In this document: positions 58,611-64,000 of the stretch, one piece after another | Layout: each line of letters begins with the position of its first letter | Position numbering within the stretch: position 1 is the first letter of the stretch | DNA from: Lichenostomus cassidix | Lineage: Eukaryota; Chordata; Aves; Passeriformes; Meliphagidae | NCBI GenBank assembly: GCA_008360975.2 | Contig: CM039198.1 | Span: forward strand, 8,886,547 to 8,950,546 | DNA length: 64,000 nt | Direction of reading: 5' to 3' | Program-made: the position numbers and the translations under genes | Notes under the pieces: model-generated | Seen by the model: the letters and a program-made list of their open reading frames with translations, nothing else | What the model was told of the DNA's origin: nothing | The model's database searches: none

Positions 58611-60321
58611 TGTGTTACTTGGCATGCAGCTCCAGAGCTGGGCAACCCAACTGGTACCTTCTGCTCCACTCACTCTCCATCTTACCTGTGCAGCATTAGA
58701 GCTCCAAGCCAGCTCTCCAATCGTTTGAATAAATGGAGCTTTAATGGAGCTATACATGTATTTACAGTAACTACTGTTGCTTGCCTGTTTCACTAGACTG
58801 TTGCTGCTGTCTAACAGCAGACCAGGTTCCTGGTGCAGGTTGTGGCACAGATGCAAGACAGCTGGGTACCTGTTTGTCACTGGACACTGGTTTTGGTGAC
58901 CCTGGGTGCTGGGGCAGTCCCTAGGCTGAGGTGTATTGGGGTGGCACTGGCTGGAGCAGAATGGGCTGGAGATTGGAGCCTGTGGTTTACTCAGAAGGTC
59001 TCTGAGAGGTGACTGACAACAGCCAGCATTGGTTGCCAAGGGTCCCCAGCTCTGCTTGAAAAGATTTTGGGGTGGCAAGTTGGAAGGTGACAATTCCTTC
59101 TGCCCACACATCTGTCTGAGTAATCCCAAAAGAGCTCATGGAAACCTGTTCTCCCTGGAGAAATGGATGATCCATTTCAGCATGTCTGGTTTCAAAATCC
59201 CTGCCTGGCTGGAGCCAGCTGCCCACATCTGCCTGACTCACCTCAGTGGTTTTGGGAGATGTGGGAATCCTCCTTTGCCTCCTTCAGAGAGAGCCTTCCA
59301 CAGATGTGAGTGGTGCTCTCCTCCTCCAGGGAGACCAGAGGAATCCCACAGCAGGAAGAAATAAAAAGCAGATCCTCAGACTTTTCAAATTTAGTGCTGA
59401 GAGTGATGAAAAAAGGGCAATGATTCTTCTGGATTCACTTTCCCTTACCGAAAGTCCAACTTTCAGAGACAAGATTACTCACTCTTTCCCTGTGGAGAGG
59501 GCAGAAATGACCATCAGGTGCTCTGACATGACCTGGGCAATTCCCCAGCCCAGCCTGGCTGTGTAACAGCAGTGAACATCCTTTTGCAGTGATAGCTATG
59601 CAGTTCCTCACACAGATAGCCTGGCAGGGAGCTGAAGTGGCCAAAAGGAGCAGAGAGCCCTGTGTGCCCAGTGATGACTTTGCCCACTCTTAACTCATCT
59701 CTTGCCTGAGTCCTTTACACCTCCCAACACCCTGCTTTGATTTCTTTTAAAGCTCTCTGCTTATATGTGGGTGAAATCTGGTCACGCTGTACTCTTTATT
59801 AGTCCAAAACTGAGGTCAGGCAGGTTGGATTTCTTTCCCGAGTGCTTTTATAATATTTGTGTTAGCTGGGCAGCTAAGTACTATCAGATGTAGTGTCAAT
59901 GGAGCTTGCTGCTGTTGAAATTTTTATGGTTTCATGCATTTTACAGCATCACCTGTCAGACTCCAGCAACCATGATGTCACCTGTAGTGGAATATATAAA
60001 TCTGAGCAGAGGAGACTGGAGCTAGGGGAGTTCTTCAGTAATCTGGGCTCCTTTGAATCTCCTGAAAAGATTCAACCCTCTGCATTTTTAGAAGCAGGAA
60101 AGTGATTGTGTTTTATCCTGGTTCTCCTTGCTCAGTACAGTCTTATCCCTGCAAACACTCCCTTGATTATCAAACCAGCAATAAGATGTGGCTTAACGAC
60201 CATAGATGAAGACATGGAGCCCTACTGCTGGGCTGTAAACCCTCAGTAAAAATGGCTTAAGAACATAATGATTGGGTTTTAAGAGCTCTGTAACTGATAT
60301 GCATCTTATGGTATCGTTAGG

Positions 60322-60434
60322 CCTCAATAAATCTGTTTCTAATAGTCACTATTTGCTGAGGTTTCGCAGCTATGCCAGAGGTATGTATCTGTTACCTTGT
60401 GGTCCAGCCTCAATAAACGTGTTTTTAATAATCA
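60322..60434. repeat. Local imperfect direct repeat (27 bp x 2)
   Basis: 'cctcaataaatctgttt' at 60322 and 'cctcaataaacgtgttt' at 60408 begin two 27-bp copies that differ at four positions, with start points 86 bp apart. Each contains an AATAAA. The origin is unknown; local duplication is the simplest reading. Confidence 0.75.
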
Positions 60435-62239
60435 ATTGGTACTTCAATAATAAACAATAATTGCTTTATTATAAATGAATTTGAAAAGTTCTGCATTTCA
60501 GTTGTACTGAAATCACTATTTTTGTTTTTTTTTTTTACTCTGAAGGAGCTTTTACTGACCAGCTATTGGTACTAGTGTGTGCCAAACATTCCTGCTCCTT
60601 ATAAAGCATTCATGACTTCATCTGATTTATAAGTCATGGAAACATTTCAGTGCTTTTTTCCTGCCCCAAACTAAGCAGTCTATCAGTAGCTTCCAAGCAA
60701 TCTTTGTGGGAGAAATGCTGCAGTCCCTCTTATGGATCATTAGCTGGAAATGAACTTGGAGCCTTCAGATGTAAACACACTGCCTGCTGCCATACAACCC
60801 AGCAAGCTAACACTTCTAGTTGACAGTGCAAGTAATAGAGGCATGGGACTCTAATCTTGTATAGAAAAAACCAAATAATTGAAGAGGAAAGTTGATTTCT
60901 TGCAGTGCCACTGAGGAAGCCTAATTTTTTCCAGAGCCTGTATCTCAGCCCAGGTCTTCAGAGCCTGGGGCTCCAATGGCTCAGACATCTCTGCCCACCT
61001 GCCCTGACTGCCCTCCCTGCAGCCAGAACTGCTGCCTAAGTGCTCAGCAGCACTGCAGAGAGCTGCAGGGATGTCCTGTGCCTCACTGGCCACTCCATGC
61101 TGCTTCCCAAACTGTGCTGCTCTGTGGAGAAGAGGGCTTGTGGCTTCCAAATATGAGGTTTGTCTCCTTCCCATCAGTGTCTAAGATATATTTTCTTCCC
61201 AGGGCTGCACTGGGATCCTGCAGAGTGAGGTGATTTACCTCTGGACTTCAAGGGGCCAGAGGTGAATCAGAGGGGCTGAACAGGAGGTGAGGATTCACAT
61301 CACTCTACCCAAACACCCAGTTGGTTCATCTTGCACCTTGAATCTTCTCTAATCTGAGACCTTTCCAGCCTTGTGTACCACCATGCTTGGAAATATGATG
61401 CACCACCAAAGCAAGCAGCTGATTGTTCTCATACCTGCATGGCAGAGAAACAGGCACTGCTCCTTCAGCACCTTCTACCTTGGTTTCACCTGAGTAAAGC
61501 TTTGAATCCCAGTCCTATCCCTGCCTTCTCAAATATCCTCTCAGTGTTGGGTCAGACCAAACTCCTCTCCCTGAAATGGGACCTTCTACAGCCTCCAGCC
61601 ACCTACCCAAGGCAGGCAGTGGCCCTGGGGTGGGATGAGTGTTTATCTGCCACTTTACCACCCCACACAGCCCAGCCCAGGGGGTGAGGGAGGAAGCCTG
61701 GTGCCAGCTCAGCCCCACGGATGCCTTTGAGCAATGAGAACTCTGAGTGTTTCTGTGTCCCTCGTATGTCAGGTGTCACATCCAATTAAGGCACATCAAG
61801 CCATAACAGGAGCAGAGTTCCATGTCTTTAATTAGTCTCGTCAAAGGCAGGAATTCCCTTCTGCTGGGTGAGTCTGCTCCCATGACAAGAAGATTAGTGG
61901 CCTCAGCTTGTGATTGTCCAGCTCAGAGTTTTCCACCCCACTTTAAGTCATTTGCAATTTTCCATCCCTCGTGGTGGCTGTTTTGAGGAGCTGGTTTCAT
62001 TCCAGGAGGGCAGAGGTCAAAGCATTTTGGTGAAAGGCAGGGAGGGTTCCCTGGTGCCTGTTTGCTCACTCCTGGACTACCTCTGGACTAGTCATTTTCA
62101 CATCTGTCTGGACAGAACGGGGAGCCTAGGAGTGCACCAGGATGTCCCTGGGGAATGTTAGCACTCATGGAGGTGTCTGCTGGACATCAGCTGGCCCAGA
62201 GTGTTGAGAGGTGCAGCATTCAACACACTGAGGGACAGA

Positions 62240-62400
62240 AATCATAGGGTCACAAAACAATTTGGGCTGGAAGGGACCTTAAACATCATCTGGTTCCAAA
62301 ACCCTTGCCATGAGCAGGGCCAACTTCCTTTAGACTGGGCTGTCCCAAGCCCCATCCAACATGGCCTTGAACCTGAGATGTGTCACCTCCTTCCAGCTGT
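62240..62400 (-). mobile_element. CR1 LINE 3' end, antisense
   Basis: It starts with 'aatcatagggtcacaaaaca', then 'tttgggctggaagggacctt', 'aaacatcatctggttccaa', 'cttgccatgagcagggcc' and 'gccccatccaacatggcctt', matching the antisense CR1 tail. A short internal stretch (aacttcctttagactgggct) is more diverged. Non-coding. Confidence 0.93.
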
Positions 62401-64000
62401 CTGCAGGAGGGTTGCTGCTGGTAAAGCTGCTGGCAGCTGGTTGTCTTTGGGCAGTCCCATGTTGCCATTTAAATAAACCTCTCCACCCAACTCTCTGTGT
62501 TCAAGGCTATAAATATCTGTGGTGAGAGCTAAGCTCCAGCACTGTGGGGCCAGAGACCCCCTGAGAGCTGCTCTGGGCTCCTGCTGTCTGCCTGACAGCT
62601 CTTGCTGCCTGTGGTAAACGTGGATAAAGTCTTGAATACCTGTGCTGTGGTTTGAAAGGTCTGAAATGTCTGTTTCTAGAATGTAGATGAAAATCACCAC
62701 TCTATGTATCTTTCTAGTTTAGGTTTCCTTATGAACTTTAAGATTCCTTATGCCATTATATGTCACCACATTCCTAAAGTTAATGTGGCAGAGGGAAAAT
62801 ATCTTAATTCCATATTTTGTCTCCTTTTTCTGTCCTTTTGGTTTAAACTAAGCTCTACAGGGGCTTGAAGATACTGTTTCTTTGTCAGAGCTGTAGAAAG
62901 GCTTTTGTGCCTGACTGTCCATTGCCTCAGCTGAGTACAATATTCCTCCCTTGGCTCTTTGATATCCTAAGATTTTTCTCCTGCCACAGCAAAACTGAAA
63001 AGCTTTTTACTTAAATGGATCCCTATCTTGGTAACTTAATGCTACCTTTTCAGACAAACAAGTCCTAGGCTTGAAAGCTACTCCACAGCATCTCTCAGGT
63101 CTACATCAAAGCAGATCAAAGGTCTCATCAGCAAAGCATATTCTGGACAGCTGTAAGTAAGTTGTTTGGGAGTACAGTAAATGCTATGGAAATGTGAGAA
63201 CTAGAGATGCTTGGGGTACTGTTGTCAAACTAGAATTCTGTGTCAGAGATAAAACAATCACTTGACAGAGCAGAAGTCTTAAAATCTGAGAAATTCTTGG
63301 AGTTTTGGGACCTGGATCTCAGCTAACAGAAGCATAGATCATTGAGACAAAAAAAATCTTTCCCAAAACCACTGAGGTGAGATAAACACAAGCTGTAGCT
63401 TTCAGTGAAGTCTCAGGAAGCAAACTGCCAGGCTGGTTTTGTGCTCAGAGCTGACTGATGCAATGGGTTGGTGTTTCTAGAGACCCTTATTGTGGTTATT
63501 TTGGGGTAGTTCATAATCCAAACCTCAAATTCTCAAGCTGGGGGTTCTCACAGGACCCTGGGGTCCTGCAGCCATACACAGGGAGGGGATACAGCCATGG
63601 CTGATCCTTCCCACCTGCAAAGGCATCTCCATCCATAATAGTCAGGATCCAAGGTTTCAGCTCAGGCAGGATGAATAATTTTTGGAGGCTGGCAGATTTC
63701 CAAGTCACCCCAATTGTAGATATTACCCCCCATAAAGACCACTGTGCTGTGCTGGGTCCTTGGGTTGGAACAGTATTTTCCCAGCAAATGATTCCATGAT
63801 GCACCTGGGATGCAGTGATCAATGAGGCAGATTTGCATGAAGGAGATATATATATATATACAGAGAATCATAGAGGGGCTGTAAAGGGGCTGTGCTGGAG
63901 AGGAGAGGGAGGTGGGGAAACCCAGCTCAAGCCATTCAGCCATCAGCAGGGCCCAGTGTTTAGTCAGGTGCAGTCCAGCTCGAGTGTGTAACTCTCCTGT
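62401..64000. other. Unique non-coding stretch to window end
   Basis: No gene is recognised. A short (TA)n lies at about 63846-63860. AT-rich sequence at 62640-62990 may be an old unrecognised repeat. Confidence 0.5.

Larger units (their letters stand above)
56536..62239. other. Unique non-coding stretch
   Basis: About 5.7 kb without a recognisable gene. It contains a (GAT)8 tract, a 12-T run (60525-60536) and a local direct repeat (60322-60434). The longest open frame of the window (minus 58332-59129) lies here and is judged spurious: it has no domain and reads isoleucine repeats through the (GAT)8 tract. Confidence 0.5.

Noticed and set aside
58332..59129. Longest open frame of the window, minus strand, 265 codons
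   Set aside because: It has no recognisable domain, its composition shifts along its length, and it reads isoleucine repeats through the (GAT)8 tract. The N-terminal and C-terminal halves look like translated non-coding DNA. Spliced-transcript evidence or conservation of the reading frame would be needed to revive it.
1..64000. CRISPR arrays, bacterial operons, tRNA or rRNA genes
   Set aside because: No regularly spaced direct repeats with unique spacers, no ribosome-binding-site-led gene clusters and no cloverleaf or rRNA core motifs were seen; the repeat content is that of a bird genome.

Overview
The window is vertebrate nuclear DNA, almost certainly from a bird. The main evidence is a dense scatter of CR1 (chicken repeat 1) LINE fragments of several ages and both orientations, many ending in the typical tail (ggttggaagagacc on one strand, ccttccaaccc plus attctatg-like terminal repeats on the other). 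There are also compact LTRs of avian endogenous-retrovirus style. I saw no L1, Alu or B1/B2 elements, no bacterial gene organisation, no CRISPR array, and no rRNA or tRNA gene. The species and the chromosome cannot be named from the sequence.

I find no convincing protein-coding exon on either strand. Open frames are short, overlap on both strands, run through repeats, and lack splice context or recognisable domains. The window is best read as intergenic DNA or part of a very large intron. It mixes unique AT-leaning sequence, some of it possibly regulatory, with transposon remains.

Layout. 1-12 kb: a CR1 tail at the left edge; mostly unique sequence with a candidate conserved block at 2.2-2.8 kb; a CR1 tail plus a MIR-like SINE remnant at 4.4-4.7 kb; an ERV 3' end with polypurine tract and LTR at 7.4-7.8 kb; a well-bounded solo LTR at 10.18-10.44 kb. 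12-19 kb: a 191-bp TA/CA microsatellite; a young CR1 at 13.1 kb; an old CR1 3' end at 13.9-14.2 kb; a large old CR1 at 15.96-18.24 kb; an LTR at 18.8-19.2 kb. 23-28 kb: a cluster of five CR1 pieces, two of them a related inverted pair. 28-43 kb: mostly unique, with one CR1 at 37.4 kb, an (AAAAT)n array and several candidate regulatory blocks. 43-46 kb: three CR1 pieces of two ages. 46-64 kb: LTRs at 50.9 and 55.7 kb, CR1 at 56.3 and 62.2 kb, a (GAT)8 tract, and otherwise unique sequence.

The most interesting structure is the old CR1 at 15.96-18.24 kb. Its endonuclease/linker part lies inverted immediately upstream of its sense reverse-transcriptase and 3' UTR part, which is the arrangement expected from twin-priming 5' inversion. 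A younger CR1 tail is nested inside the reverse-transcriptase region. Nothing in the window looks like an intact gene system; the interest lies in transposon architecture and possible non-coding regulatory sequence. Repeat assignments rest on recalled family consensus patterns and were not confirmed by a database search.
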